From: Rhizobium sp. Root482
GTDB lineage: Bacteria; Pseudomonadota; Alphaproteobacteria; Rhizobiales; Rhizobiaceae
Direction: 5' to 3'
Assembly (NCBI RefSeq): GCF_001426565.1
Contig: NZ_LMFA01000022.1
Location: 1,479-65,478 of the forward strand
DNA length: 64,000 nucleotides
Under the pieces are notes generated by a model, which made no database searches, was not told the origin of the DNA, and worked only from the letters and a program-made list of their open reading frames with translations. Positions 45,782 through 54,682 of this stretch are shown piece after piece. Each line of letters begins with the position of its first letter. Position 1 is the stretch's first letter. Both the position numbers and the translations under genes were made by a program.

Positions 45782-47164
45782 ATGAATCTCTTCGGCTCTT
45801 ATGACGTCGTCGTCACCGGCGCGGGCTCCTCCGGCATCGTCGCAGCCATCCGCGCGGCGCGCGAAGGCGCAAAGGTGCTGCTGCTTGAGGGAACCGGATT
45901 TCTCGGCGGGTTGATTACCGGTGGCCGTCTGACGAAGCCGACCGGGTTGATCAATTCGCCGATCTTCCACGAAATGCTTGACCGTTGTGTCGGGTACAAG
46001 GGTGCCGACGGTCGCGTGCGCGAATCCTATTGGGGCAAGTATACCGGAACCTTCGATGCCGAGGTGATGCAGCGCGTCATCATCGAGATGGTCGAAGAGG
46101 CGGGCGTCGAGGTGCTGCTTCGGGCCATGGTCGTCCAGACAGTGATGAAGGACAGCGCCGTCCACGGGCTGATCATCCGCACCAAGTCCGGTGAAAGCCT
46201 GGTGCTTGCCAAGGCCTTCGTCGATGCCTCCGGTGATGGCGACGTGGCAGCTCTTGCCGGAGCGGATTTCATGCTGGGGCGCGACGGCGACGGGCTGACG
46301 CAGCCGATCACCTCCTATTTCCGCGTCTTGAATGTCAACGTTCCCCGGCTGATTGCCGATTGCGAAGCCAACCGTGCCGATATGTGGGAAGTCGTCTATC
46401 CAAAGGAGGCCGGCGAGCGCAACGAGGACTATGCGATGGCCGTTTTGCTGACCGGGTTTCAACAGCGCATCAAGGATAAGGTGGCCGAGGGATTCGACTG
46501 GATCATCCCCAAAGACCATATTACCATGAAGACCGGGCTGATCCCCGGCGAGATCAGTGTCAACGTCACCCGTTTCCAAGGCAACGGGCTGGACGACCGC
46601 GATCTCAGCAAGGCGGAGATCGAGATCCGCAAGCAGGCTTATTGCGCTTTCGATTTCCTGCAGCGCTACGTCAAGGGTTTCGAGGATGCCATCTTCCTCG
46701 AAGTTGCGCCGAAGCTCGGCATCCGCGAAACGCGGCGCATCACCGGGCAGTACACCATCACCGAAGCCGATGTTCGCGGCCATGGACGGTTCGAGGATGC
46801 GATCGGGCTCTGCAATTCACCGGTCGACGTCCATGAGCCGGGCGGTAGCCGCGCGATCATGGATCATGTCGGCATCGGCTATGGCATTCCCTATCGCACC
46901 ATGGTGCCGCTCAAGGTCGATAACATCATCATCGCCGGTCGCTGCATTTCGGCCGATGCCATCGCCTTCGGTTCCACCCGCAACGTGCCGGCCTGCACCA
47001 TGACCGGCGAAGCTGCCGCGATCGCCGCGGCACTTGCCGCCAGCCGTGGCGTGCCGACCTCCTCTATCGATGTCGGTGATATCCAGGCGCGATTGCGCGA
47101 ACTCAAGGTCTGGCTCGGCACGCCGGGAGAAGAGGTGCCGGACGTGCTGAAACAGGCAAGCTGA
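45782..47164 (+). CDS. FAD-dependent oxidoreductase (FAD_oxidored family)
   Basis: A 460-residue flavoprotein. The N-terminal dinucleotide fold is YDVVVTGAGSSGIVAAIRAAREG, then LLEGTGFLGGLITGG; the C-terminal flavin loop is IIAGRCISADAIAFGSTRNVP. The family contains many uncharacterised sugar or sugar-acid oxidoreductases. ATG 45782 follows GAAAGGA. It is last in the transporter operon and ends before a bidirectional terminator. It may feed the den/otn pathway by oxidising the imported compound. Confidence 0.82.
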   Translation: MNLFGSYDVVVTGAGSSGIVAAIRAAREGAKVLLLEGTGFLGGLITGGRLTKPTGLINSPIFHEMLDRCVGYKGADGRVRESYWGKYTGTFDAEVMQRVIIEMVEEAGVEVLLRAMVVQTVMKDSAVHGLIIRTKSGESLVLAKAFVDASGDGDVAALAGADFMLGRDGDGLTQPITSYFRVLNVNVPRLIADCEANRADMWEVVYPKEAGERNEDYAMAVLLTGFQQRIKDKVAEGFDWIIPKDHITMKTGLIPGEISVNVTRFQGNGLDDRDLSKAEIEIRKQAYCAFDFLQRYVKGFEDAIFLEVAPKLGIRETRRITGQYTITEADVRGHGRFEDAIGLCNSPVDVHEPGGSRAIMDHVGIGYGIPYRTMVPLKVDNIIIAGRCISADAIAFGSTRNVPACTMTGEAAAIAAALAASRGVPTSSIDVGDIQARLRELKVWLGTPGEEVPDVLKQAS

Positions 47165-47182
47165 GACATTCGCAGGGGCTAA

Positions 47183-47222
47183 GGCGGGGCGGCCAATGAC
47201 GCATGCATTGAACCGCCCCGCC
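47183..47222. terminator. Bidirectional terminator between oxidoreductase and cyclase genes
   Basis: GGCGGGGCGG and CCGCCCCGCC form a perfect 10-bp stem with a 20-base loop between two convergent genes. Confidence 0.65.
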
Positions 47223-47236
47223 GTGCCTGTCCATGT

Positions 47237-48520
47237 CTACGCCCTGGCCTGGCTCTCCGGCGTGTAGGCCATGACGCAGTTGCGGCCGGACTTCTTCGCC
47301 ACGTAAAGCGCGGCATCCGCCTGGCGCTGGAGAAGCTCGGCCGGGACGCGTTCACCGGCGCGCGTCAATGTCGCCAGTCCGATGCTCACGGTGACAAAGG
47401 CCATGACGCGGGATGTGGGGTTCGGAAGAGAGGCAGCTTCCACCCGGCTGCGTATTTTCTCTGCGACCATTCTCGCCTGCTCTTCATCGCAGCCTGGGAG
47501 AAAGACGAGAAACTCTTCACCTCCGAAACGGGCAACCTGGTCCGTTTCGTCTTTCATGCAGCTCTGGATGATGCCGGCGATCTTGACCAGGCATCGATCG
47601 CCCTCGGCATGCCCGAGATTGTCGTTGAGGTTCTTGAAGTCGTCGACGTCGCACATGAGCATCGCCGCATCGCCGGTGCGTTCGATGTCCTCGTTCCAAA
47701 AACGATTGAGTGTCTCCATCATCGAGCGCCGGTTGGCGACGCCCGTCAGCGGATCGGTGCGGGCAAGCAATTCCAGCCGCGCATTGATCTCGGTCAGGTC
47801 GGAAAGGCGGCTTCGGTCCCGCAATTCAAGCAGGAAGGTCTTGTGCGCCAGGATCGTCGCGGTCCGTCGCGCTTCCACGGTAGCCACCACGCCGCTCGCA
47901 AAGAACAGCGTCCCGGCAAGCGCGCTTCCCACTTCGATGCCCGGATTGCGCAGTTGAAACGTCAGATAGATGCCGAGAGCGGATCCACCGATCGTGATGG
48001 CCCAACCGAGTGGCACGGGAAAGATGACGATGGCTGTAACCGCCACGAAAAGCATGATGGTCAAATGGCGCTCATAAAACTCGCCGCCCGTGTTCACGCC
48101 CACCAGGGCCACCGACAGCAGGATCAGAAACACGCCGGAAAGCACCAGTAATCCACGCAGCCAGAAAGCGTGCGGCTTGCGAAATCCGATTGCCGTGAAA
48201 AGAGCCGCGGGCGGGAGGATGGAGGCCGGCAGAAGCATCGACGCCACGGTTTCGGTCGGAAGCAGGATCGCATTGAGGCCCAAGGTCAGGATATCGAGTA
48301 CAATCACCCAGAACATCCAGGCCCGAATGATCTTGGCAGCCTGCGGCCAGGAGCGCTCCCGAAAAAGGCGCGCCAACTCACCGTCGAGGCGGATATCGCG
48401 CGTGCGTCCCCCCAGAAGCCGTTCGACTTCGCCGACCACGGCCGGGCTCAATTTCGGCAGGGGCTTGTGCGAAGACGGCCCGATCGATTTCAAGGTGCCT
48501 GTGGTACGCTCATTATCCAT
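47237..48520 (-). CDS. Membrane diguanylate cyclase (GGDEF)
   Basis: A 427-residue protein with about six transmembrane helices (residues 68-220) and a C-terminal GGDEF domain from about 250 whose signature GGEEF is at 333-337, with DPLTGVANRRS and DVDDFKNLNDNLGH. An active cyclase is expected. ATG 48520 (MDNERTTG) is chosen because the longer frame from 48601 begins with atypical sequence; the ribosome binding site is weak. It ends at the shared terminator. Confidence 0.88.
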   Translation of the reverse strand: MDNERTTGTLKSIGPSSHKPLPKLSPAVVGEVERLLGGRTRDIRLDGELARLFRERSWPQAAKIIRAWMFWVIVLDILTLGLNAILLPTETVASMLLPASILPPAALFTAIGFRKPHAFWLRGLLVLSGVFLILLSVALVGVNTGGEFYERHLTIMLFVAVTAIVIFPVPLGWAITIGGSALGIYLTFQLRNPGIEVGSALAGTLFFASGVVATVEARRTATILAHKTFLLELRDRSRLSDLTEINARLELLARTDPLTGVANRRSMMETLNRFWNEDIERTGDAAMLMCDVDDFKNLNDNLGHAEGDRCLVKIAGIIQSCMKDETDQVARFGGEEFLVFLPGCDEEQARMVAEKIRSRVEAASLPNPTSRVMAFVTVSIGLATLTRAGERVPAELLQRQADAALYVAKKSGRNCVMAYTPESQARA

Positions 48521-48732
48521 GAGGCTTGATCTAGGGTGGAGGCAATTCAGGGGCAAGTCGGGCTGCTGCGGGCGTTGGAAAGGCTGCGATATTTGCTCCA
48601 ATGAGCTTTACGGGCGCCAGCAAAAGCTGATCGCCTGTGCCAAAGTGAGTCAGCATGGATCGAGATTGCGACACGCGCCGGTGGACGCCCAGTTCAATGC
48701 TCCGGTTCAATCGACGAGTTTGACTCACGGCT

Positions 48733-48755
48733 TTCATGAAATATATTTCTATGAA
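48733..48755. promoter_or_regulatory. AT-rich 23-bp palindrome, candidate SorC operator
   Basis: The arms TTCAT and ATGAA flank a central AAATATATTT, giving a near-perfect 23-bp inverted repeat. It ends ten bases before the -35 hexamer. The SorC-family regulator encoded in the operon is the natural candidate binder. Confidence 0.5.
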
Positions 48756-48764
48756 TGAATTATA

Positions 48765-48793
48765 TTGACAGCGTTGTGGCGTTCGCGTTTATT
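48765..48793 (+). promoter_or_regulatory. Promoter of the second ABC/polyol operon
   Basis: TTGACA at 48765-48770, a 17-bp spacer, then TTTATT at 48788-48793, about 105 bp upstream of the binding-protein start. Confidence 0.55.
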
Positions 48794-48897
48794 GCGCCTA
48801 CCGCACTTCGAGGAGGAAGTTCGGTTTCAACGCGATCAGCGGCGTCTCAACGGCGCCCTCGGGCTATTGGGAGGGGCTTCGGCCTCGAGGAGGAATC

Positions 48898-49926
48898 TTG
48901 CGCAAATTTATCAGCTCGACCGCGATGGCGGTCCTTGCAACAACGCTTCTTGCCGGTACTGCATCCGCGGAGACGGAAAATCCGTTCCGCTGCAAGCCGG
49001 GCGAGAAATACGTCATGAACGTCATGGTCTCTGGCGTGGAATACTGGTTCCCGGTCTACGAGATGTTCAAGCAGGCCGGCCAGCAGTTCGGCTGCGAGAC
49101 GGAATATACCGGCACGCCGGAATATGACGTCAACAAGCAGATCGCCACTTTCGACCAGGCGCTGGCACAGAACCCGGCCGGCATCCTCGTTCATCCAATG
49201 AACTCCGATCCGTTCATCGAGCCGATCAACCGGGCGATCGACCAGGGCACGGCGGTCGTGACCTTCGCGGCCGATTCACCGCTCTCCAAGCGCGTGTCCT
49301 TCATCACCTCGGACAACAACCGCGAAGGCGTCTATGCCGCCGATGCGATTGCCGAGAAGATGGGCGGCAAGGGCGAATATGCGGTCCTTGAAAATCCGGG
49401 CCAGGACAATCACGACAAGCGCATCACCGCTTTCATCGGTCGCATGGAAGAGAAGTGGCCGGACATGAAGCTTGTCGGCCGCGCCGCATCCAACCAGGAT
49501 CCGACAAAAGCCTATCAGGGGCTTTCGAGCCTTATCCAGGCCAATCCGAACCTCGGCGCCGTCTTCATGCCGGAAGCCAATTCGGCGATCGGCGCATCGC
49601 AGGCCGCCAAGGAAAACGGCGGCAAGGTTCTCGTCATGTGCGCCGACGTCAACGCCAATATCCTCGACATGATCAAGGCCGGCGAAGTCTTCGGCTCGAT
49701 CAATCCGAACCAGGGCATGCAGGGTTACATGGGCTTCATGCTTCTGTGGCTTGCCAAGCATCCCGAACTAATCGATCCGATGAACGACGCCAAGCGCTCC
49801 GGCTTCAACGCCATGAGCATCCCGGTCGTCGATAACGGCCTGTCCATCGTTACCGCGGAAAATGCCGATGACTTCTACTGGGACAAGTACCTGAAGCGCC
49901 GTGGCACCAAGGGCATCGAAGAGTAA
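48898..49926 (+). CDS. Sugar ABC transporter substrate-binding protein
   Basis: A 342-residue periplasmic binding protein of the RbsB/peripla_BP_4 type. The signal peptide RKFISSTAMAVLATTLLAGTASA is followed by a mature part beginning ETENPFRC. Segments GILVHPMNSDPFIEPINRAIDQG, FITSDNNREGVYAADAIAEKMGG and VMCADVNANILDMIKAGE are typical. The start is TTG 48898, five bases after GAGGAGG, which fixes it. It heads the operon; a RIME element lies between it and the ATPase gene. Confidence 0.9.
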   Translation: MRKFISSTAMAVLATTLLAGTASAETENPFRCKPGEKYVMNVMVSGVEYWFPVYEMFKQAGQQFGCETEYTGTPEYDVNKQIATFDQALAQNPAGILVHPMNSDPFIEPINRAIDQGTAVVTFAADSPLSKRVSFITSDNNREGVYAADAIAEKMGGKGEYAVLENPGQDNHDKRITAFIGRMEEKWPDMKLVGRAASNQDPTKAYQGLSSLIQANPNLGAVFMPEANSAIGASQAAKENGGKVLVMCADVNANILDMIKAGEVFGSINPNQGMQGYMGFMLLWLAKHPELIDPMNDAKRSGFNAMSIPVVDNGLSIVTAENADDFYWDKYLKRRGTKGIEE

Positions 49927-49943
49927 GGGCGTCGGCTTCTTCC

Positions 49944-50066
49944 CTTCTCCCCAGCGGGGAGAAGGTGGCCCGAAGGGTCGGATGAGGGGGATGACTTGCC
50001 TGGAGCAAGCGGAGATACCCCCTCATCGCCTCGCTTTGCTCGGCACTTCTCCCCGGTGGGGAGAAG
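49944..50066. repeat. RIME-type intergenic mosaic element, copy 1
   Basis: Two short palindromes built on CTTCTCCCC/GGGGAGAAG (49944-49964 and 50046-50066) frame a larger imperfect stem (GATGAGGGGG near 49981 with CCCCCTCATC near 50017). This is the layout of rhizobial intergenic mosaic elements. It sits between the binding-protein and ATPase genes of the same operon and may shape mRNA stability. Confidence 0.8.
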
Positions 50067-50121
50067 AGGAAGGCTGTCGCAGCCGCTTTCATTTTGTGTA
50101 CGATGGCGTGAATAAGGGACA

Positions 50122-51654
50122 ATGACGATGGCGGAGCCGGTGCTCACCATTCATGGCGTGACCAAGCATTTCGGTGCGGTAAGGGCGTTGACCGATGTCG
50201 ATTTCACGCTCGAACGCGGGGAGGTCCATGCGCTGTGCGGCGAAAATGGTGCCGGCAAGTCGACGCTTATGAACATCATTGCCGGGGTACTGCAGCCGAC
50301 CGAAGGCGAAATCCGCGTCGATGGCAAGGCGGTGCGCATATCTTCGCCTGCCGCCGCCCAGACGCTGGGCATCGGGCTCGTGCACCAGGAAATCGCCCTC
50401 TGCCCGGATGCGACGGTGGCTGAAAACATGTTCATGGCGGCAACCAACCGCCGCCGCGCGCCCTTCATGAATTACCGGGCCCTGGAGCGCGACGCGCAGG
50501 CGGTGATGAACCGGCTGGCCGCCATCGACGTCCGCGGCAAGGTCGCCGATCTGCCGATTTCCAGCCAACAGCTCGTCGAGATCGCCAAGGCGCTGACGCT
50601 CGACTGCCGGGTGCTGATCCTGGACGAGCCGACGGCCGCCTTGACCGAAACCGAGGCGCAGCAGCTCTTCTCGATCATCCGCACCCTCAAGGCCAACGGT
50701 ATCTCGATCATCTATATCAGCCACCGGATGGCCGAGATCTTCAGCCTCTGCGACCGGGTCACCGTGTTTCGCGACGGCCGCTATGTCTGCACCGACCACA
50801 TCGCCGACGTGACCCCGGACGAGGTGGTGCGCCGCATGGTCGGCCGCGAGATCACCCAGCTCTATCCAGACAAGCTCAAGTCCGGGGAAGCCTCCGCCGA
50901 GACGATCCTTGAGATCGATCGCATCAGCGACGGCGCGCGTTTCCAGGATGTCAGCTTCGACCTGCGCAAGGGCGAGATTCTCGGCATCGGCGGTCTCATC
51001 GGCTCCGGTCGCACGGAGATTGCCGAGGGCATCTGCGGGCTTCGGCCGCGAATAGCGGGTACGGTGCGCCTGCATGGCGACGCGCAGAAGATCACGGCCT
51101 ATGCGGATGCCGTGAAGGCCGGCATCGTCTATCTTTCCGAGGACCGCAAGGGTTCCGGGATCTTTCTCGAACTGTCTATCGCGCAAAATATTTCCGTGCT
51201 GGATCTGAAGGCGCTGACCAACCCGGCCGGGCTGCTCAAGCGTCGTGCGGAGACCGCGCTGGCGGAGAATTTTGCCCGGCGGCTTGCCGTGCGCATGGCT
51301 GGCGTCGAGGCGCCGGTCAAATCGCTTTCCGGCGGCAACCAGCAGAAGGTGGCGATCGCCAAGCAGCTTGCCGTCGAGCCCAAGGTGATCCTGATGGACG
51401 AGCCGACCCGTGGCATCGACGTGGGCGCCAAGGCCGAAATTCATCGCCTGCTGCGCGATCTCGCGCGCTCGGGCATCGGCATCGTCGTCATTTCCTCGGA
51501 AATGCCGGAACTCCTTGGGCTTTGCGACCGCGTGCTTGTGGTGCGGGAGGGGCGGATTGCCGGCGAGCTGGGCGCGGACGAGATGTCGGAGGAGGCCGTG
51601 ATCCGCCTTGCCTCGGGAATGGGCACGGCAAAGGCGGCAAGCCATGCCGCGTGA
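50122..51654 (+). CDS. Sugar ABC transporter ATP-binding protein (RbsA/MglA type)
   Basis: A 510-residue double ABC ATPase. Walker [10 protein letters not shown] is at 40-48, then [15 protein letters not shown] and [11 protein letters not shown]. The second domain has the degenerate GLIGSGRTE with [15 protein letters not shown] and [19 protein letters not shown] precedes the ATG. It is co-transcribed with the permease and SorC genes that follow. Confidence 0.92.
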   Translation: MTMAEPVLTIHGVTKHFGAVRALTDVDFTLERGEVHALCGENGAGKSTLMNIIAGVLQPTEGEIRVDGKAVRISSPAAAQTLGIGLVHQEIALCPDATVAENMFMAATNRRRAPFMNYRALERDAQAVMNRLAAIDVRGKVADLPISSQQLVEIAKALTLDCRVLILDEPTAALTETEAQQLFSIIRTLKANGISIIYISHRMAEIFSLCDRVTVFRDGRYVCTDHIADVTPDEVVRRMVGREITQLYPDKLKSGEASAETILEIDRISDGARFQDVSFDLRKGEILGIGGLIGSGRTEIAEGICGLRPRIAGTVRLHGDAQKITAYADAVKAGIVYLSEDRKGSGIFLELSIAQNISVLDLKALTNPAGLLKRRAETALAENFARRLAVRMAGVEAPVKSLSGGNQQKVAIAKQLAVEPKVILMDEPTRGIDVGAKAEIHRLLRDLARSGIGIVVISSEMPELLGLCDRVLVVREGRIAGELGADEMSEEAVIRLASGMGTAKAASHAA

Positions 51655-51676
51655 GAAGAACCTGGGAGAGACCGGA

Positions 51677-52666
51677 ATGGCAATCGATACGATGGCGGCA
51701 GGGACGCCCGGAACATCCTCCTTCAAGCGCATCGGCACGATGCGCGAAGCGGGTCTGATCGCGATCATCCTTGCCCTCTGCATCGCCATGACTTTCGCCT
51801 CGCCGCACTTCCTGACGCTCGGAAATTTCCGTGCCATGCTGATGAGCTTTTCGGTAGAGGGCATCGTCGTGGTCGGCATGACGATCCTGCTGATCGTCGG
51901 CGGTATCGATCTGGCCGTCGGTTCGGTCGTCTGCTTTGCGATGGTGCTGTCCGGTTCACTGTTTCTTGCCGGGCTCGATCCCTGGACGGCTTCGCTGATC
52001 GGCATCCTGGCCAGCGGTGTCATCGGCGCGATCATGGGCTTCTTCGTGACGGTGGTGGGTTTGAACCATTTCATCACCTCGCTTGCGGCCATGGTGATCG
52101 TGCGCGGCCTCTGCCTTGTCATCACCAAGGGCACGCCGCTGTCGCTCTTCACGCTGCCGGCCGGCTTCAAGGCTGTCGGGCAGGGCACGTTCCACGGCGT
52201 GCCCTATGTCATCCTGATCTTCGTCGCCGTCGTCGTGCTGTTCGATTTCCTGCTGCGCCGGGCAACCGCCTTTCGCAAGGTCTTCTATACCGGCAGCAAC
52301 GAGAAGGCGGCGCTCTATTCCGGCATTCGGACCAACCAGGTCAAATTCTGGGTGACGGTGCTCTGCTCGACGCTCGCCGGTGTCGCTGGCGTGATCTACA
52401 TGTCCCGTTTCGGCGCCGCCACCCCCACCTTCGGCGTCGGCATGGAGCTCAACATCATCGCCGCGGCGGTGATCGGCGGCGCCTCGCTCAATGGTGGCTC
52501 CGGCACGATCCTCGGTGCCATCCTCGGTATCGCGCTGCTCTCGGTCGTCACCTCGTCGCTGATCCTGCTCGATGTCTCGGTCTATTGGCAGGACATGATC
52601 AAGGGGTGCATTTTGCTCGCCGCTGTTTCCATCGACCATTTCCTGCACAAGCGGAAGGCCGCCTGA
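51677..52666 (+). CDS. Sugar ABC transporter permease (RbsC type)
   Basis: A 329-residue permease with about 8-10 transmembrane helices and family signatures VEGIVVVGMTILLIVGGIDLAVG, FFVTVVGLNHFITSLAAMVIV and GGASLNGGSGTILGAILG. ATG 51677 (MAIDTMAAG) follows GGGAGAG; an ATG at 51644 inside the ATPase end is less likely. Only one permease gene is present, so it presumably homodimerises. Confidence 0.9.
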   Translation: MAIDTMAAGTPGTSSFKRIGTMREAGLIAIILALCIAMTFASPHFLTLGNFRAMLMSFSVEGIVVVGMTILLIVGGIDLAVGSVVCFAMVLSGSLFLAGLDPWTASLIGILASGVIGAIMGFFVTVVGLNHFITSLAAMVIVRGLCLVITKGTPLSLFTLPAGFKAVGQGTFHGVPYVILIFVAVVVLFDFLLRRATAFRKVFYTGSNEKAALYSGIRTNQVKFWVTVLCSTLAGVAGVIYMSRFGAATPTFGVGMELNIIAAAVIGGASLNGGSGTILGAILGIALLSVVTSSLILLDVSVYWQDMIKGCILLAAVSIDHFLHKRKAA

Positions 52667-52667
52667 C

Positions 52668-53678
52668 ATGCCGATCGCTAAGCTGAAACCCAAGACGACC
52701 AGCGCGCCGCGCGAGGAAATCGTCATCGCCCGCCAGATGCACCAGGCGCTCGTCCTGCATTTCCTGGAGGGCCTGACGCAGGCGCAGATCGCCGACCGGC
52801 TCGGTCTCTCGCATGCCACCGTCAATCGGCTGATCAAGCGCGGCCGCCAGCTCGGCCTCGTCGAGATCAAGATCAAGTCGCCGGTCGAGCCGCTGGTGGA
52901 CATGGAGGAGCGGCTGCTGGCACTCGGCGGCATCACACGTGCTGTCGTGGTGCCGACGGTTTCCGACAATCCGCAGACGGCACTCCAGGCAGTCGGCGAG
53001 GCCGCGGCCCGGCTGCTGATCGAGGAGATCGCTGATGGCGACACGATCTGCATCACCGGCGGCAAGGGCGTCAGCGCCGTGGTTGCCGGGCTCGAGACGC
53101 AGCGCCGTTTCGATGTCGAGGTGATCCCGGCGACCGGCTGCGTTCAGGGCAAGCACTATACCGACGTCAACCACGTCTCGACTCTGATGGCGGACAGGCT
53201 TGGCGGGCGATCCTACCAGATCCACGCGCCGCTTTTTGCCGACAATGCCGAGCAGCGGGGCATGCTGATCAACATGCGTTCCGTCGCCGACGTCTTCAAG
53301 CGGGCGCGGGAGGCAAAGATCGCCATCGTCGGCATCGGCTCGATCCTGACGGACGATTCGAGCTATTACGACCTGCACCCGTCCTCCAGCACCGACCGGG
53401 CGGCCATCCAGCGCTCGGGCGCCAGCTGCGAACTGCTCGCCCATCTGCTCGATGACCACGGCCGGGTCTGCGACTACAGCCTCAACCGTTCGCTGGTCTC
53501 GCTCACTTTGCCGGAATTCGCCTCGATCCCGACGAAGATCGGCGTCGCCAGCGGCCTGAACAAGGCGGGCCCGATCCTGAGCGTGCTGCGCGGCAACCAT
53601 CTCGACACGCTTGTCACCGACGAGGCGACCGGCGCGCGTATTCTTGAAATTGCATCCGAGGAAGGGTTTTCGGCATGA
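52668..53678 (+). CDS. SorC-family sugar-responsive transcriptional regulator
   Basis: A 336-residue regulator with an N-terminal helix-turn-helix (GLTQAQIADRLGLSHATVNRL) and the C-terminal sugar-phosphate-binding domain typical of SorC/DeoR-like proteins (DTICITGGKGVSAVVAG, IHAPLFADNAEQR, VGIGSILTDDSSYYDL). EryD and LsrR belong to this family. It starts two bases after the permease stop and overlaps the next gene by four. It is likely to control this operon through the palindrome at 48733-48755. Confidence 0.9.
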   Translation: MPIAKLKPKTTSAPREEIVIARQMHQALVLHFLEGLTQAQIADRLGLSHATVNRLIKRGRQLGLVEIKIKSPVEPLVDMEERLLALGGITRAVVVPTVSDNPQTALQAVGEAAARLLIEEIADGDTICITGGKGVSAVVAGLETQRRFDVEVIPATGCVQGKHYTDVNHVSTLMADRLGGRSYQIHAPLFADNAEQRGMLINMRSVADVFKRAREAKIAIVGIGSILTDDSSYYDLHPSSSTDRAAIQRSGASCELLAHLLDDHGRVCDYSLNRSLVSLTLPEFASIPTKIGVASGLNKAGPILSVLRGNHLDTLVTDEATGARILEIASEEGFSA

Positions 53679-54670
53679 GCGGCGAACAGTTGATCTGCGA
53701 GATCGGACGCTCCGGCGTCAAGGCGTCGGCCGTCGGGCTCGGCACCTGGGCGATCGGCGGCTGGATGTGGGGCGGGACAGACGAGGCAGAATCCGTTGCC
53801 GCGATCCAGGCCTCGCTCGATGCGGGCGTGACGCTGATCGACACGGCGCCGGCCTATGGCCTTGGCCGCTCGGAGGAGATCGTCGGCAAGGCGCTTGCCG
53901 GCCGTCGCGACAAGGCGGTGATTGCGACGAAATGCGGGCTCGTCTGGCACACTCAAAAGGGCAGTCATTTCTTCGACCAGGACGGCAAGCCGGTCCATCG
54001 CTATCTTGGCCGCGACTCGATCATCCATGAGGTCGAGGAAAGCCTGCGCCGGCTCGGCACCGATTATATCGACCTCTATATCACCCATTGGCAGGACGCG
54101 ACGACGCCCATCGAGGAGACTGTCGCGGCGTTGGAGGAACTGAAACGGGCCGGCAAGATCCGCGCCATCGGCGCCAGCAATGTCAGCGGTTCCGAGCTTC
54201 GGCAGTATATAGAGACCGGCGCGCTCGATGCGATCCAGGAACGGTTCAGCATGATCGATCGCGGGATCGAGGCGGAGTTGCTGCCTCTTACTCTTGCAAA
54301 CGGCGTCTCGACGCTCAGCTATTCCTCGCTGGCGCTCGGCCTGCTTTCGGGCACCATCGGGCCGGACCGGGTCTTCTCGGGCGATGACCAGCGCAAAGAC
54401 AATCCGCGCTTCTCCGTCGCCAACCGGCAGAAGGCCCGCGATTTTTCGGACGCGATCCGGCCCGTTGCCGAGCGGCATGGTGCCAGCATCGCTCAGGTGG
54501 TGATCGCCTGGACGCTGGCGCAACCGGGCGTGACCTTTGCGCTGTGCGGTGCCCGCAATCCGGAACAGGCGCTCGACAATGCCCGGGCCGGCACGCTTCG
54601 GCTCCCTGCGGAAGATCTCGGCGCCATCAATGCTGCGCTTGCGGCGAAGCTGACCGATATGGACGGATAA
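53675..54670 (+). CDS. Aldo/keto reductase
   Basis: A 331-residue TIM-barrel oxidoreductase. The catalytic tetrad is visible as Asp/Tyr in DTAPAYGLGRSEE, Lys in VIATKCG and His in YITHWQD. The C-terminal NADP-binding region includes FALCGARNPEQALDNARAG. The product resembles the YghZ/Gfo-type group used in sugar catabolism. It begins at ATG 53675 within the sorC stop. The substrate is probably the sugar or polyol imported by the operon. Confidence 0.88.
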   Translation: MSGEQLICEIGRSGVKASAVGLGTWAIGGWMWGGTDEAESVAAIQASLDAGVTLIDTAPAYGLGRSEEIVGKALAGRRDKAVIATKCGLVWHTQKGSHFFDQDGKPVHRYLGRDSIIHEVEESLRRLGTDYIDLYITHWQDATTPIEETVAALEELKRAGKIRAIGASNVSGSELRQYIETGALDAIQERFSMIDRGIEAELLPLTLANGVSTLSYSSLALGLLSGTIGPDRVFSGDDQRKDNPRFSVANRQKARDFSDAIRPVAERHGASIAQVVIAWTLAQPGVTFALCGARNPEQALDNARAGTLRLPAEDLGAINAALAAKLTDMDG

Positions 54671-54682
54671 CGGACTGCCATC

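Larger units (their letters stand above)
48521..48897. other. Promoter region before the SorC-type operon
   Basis: About 375 bp between divergent genes, no supported gene. It contains the AT-rich palindrome at 48733-48755, a TTGACA promoter at 48765-48793 and, at its end, the GAGGAGG ribosome binding site of the next gene. Confidence 0.6.
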
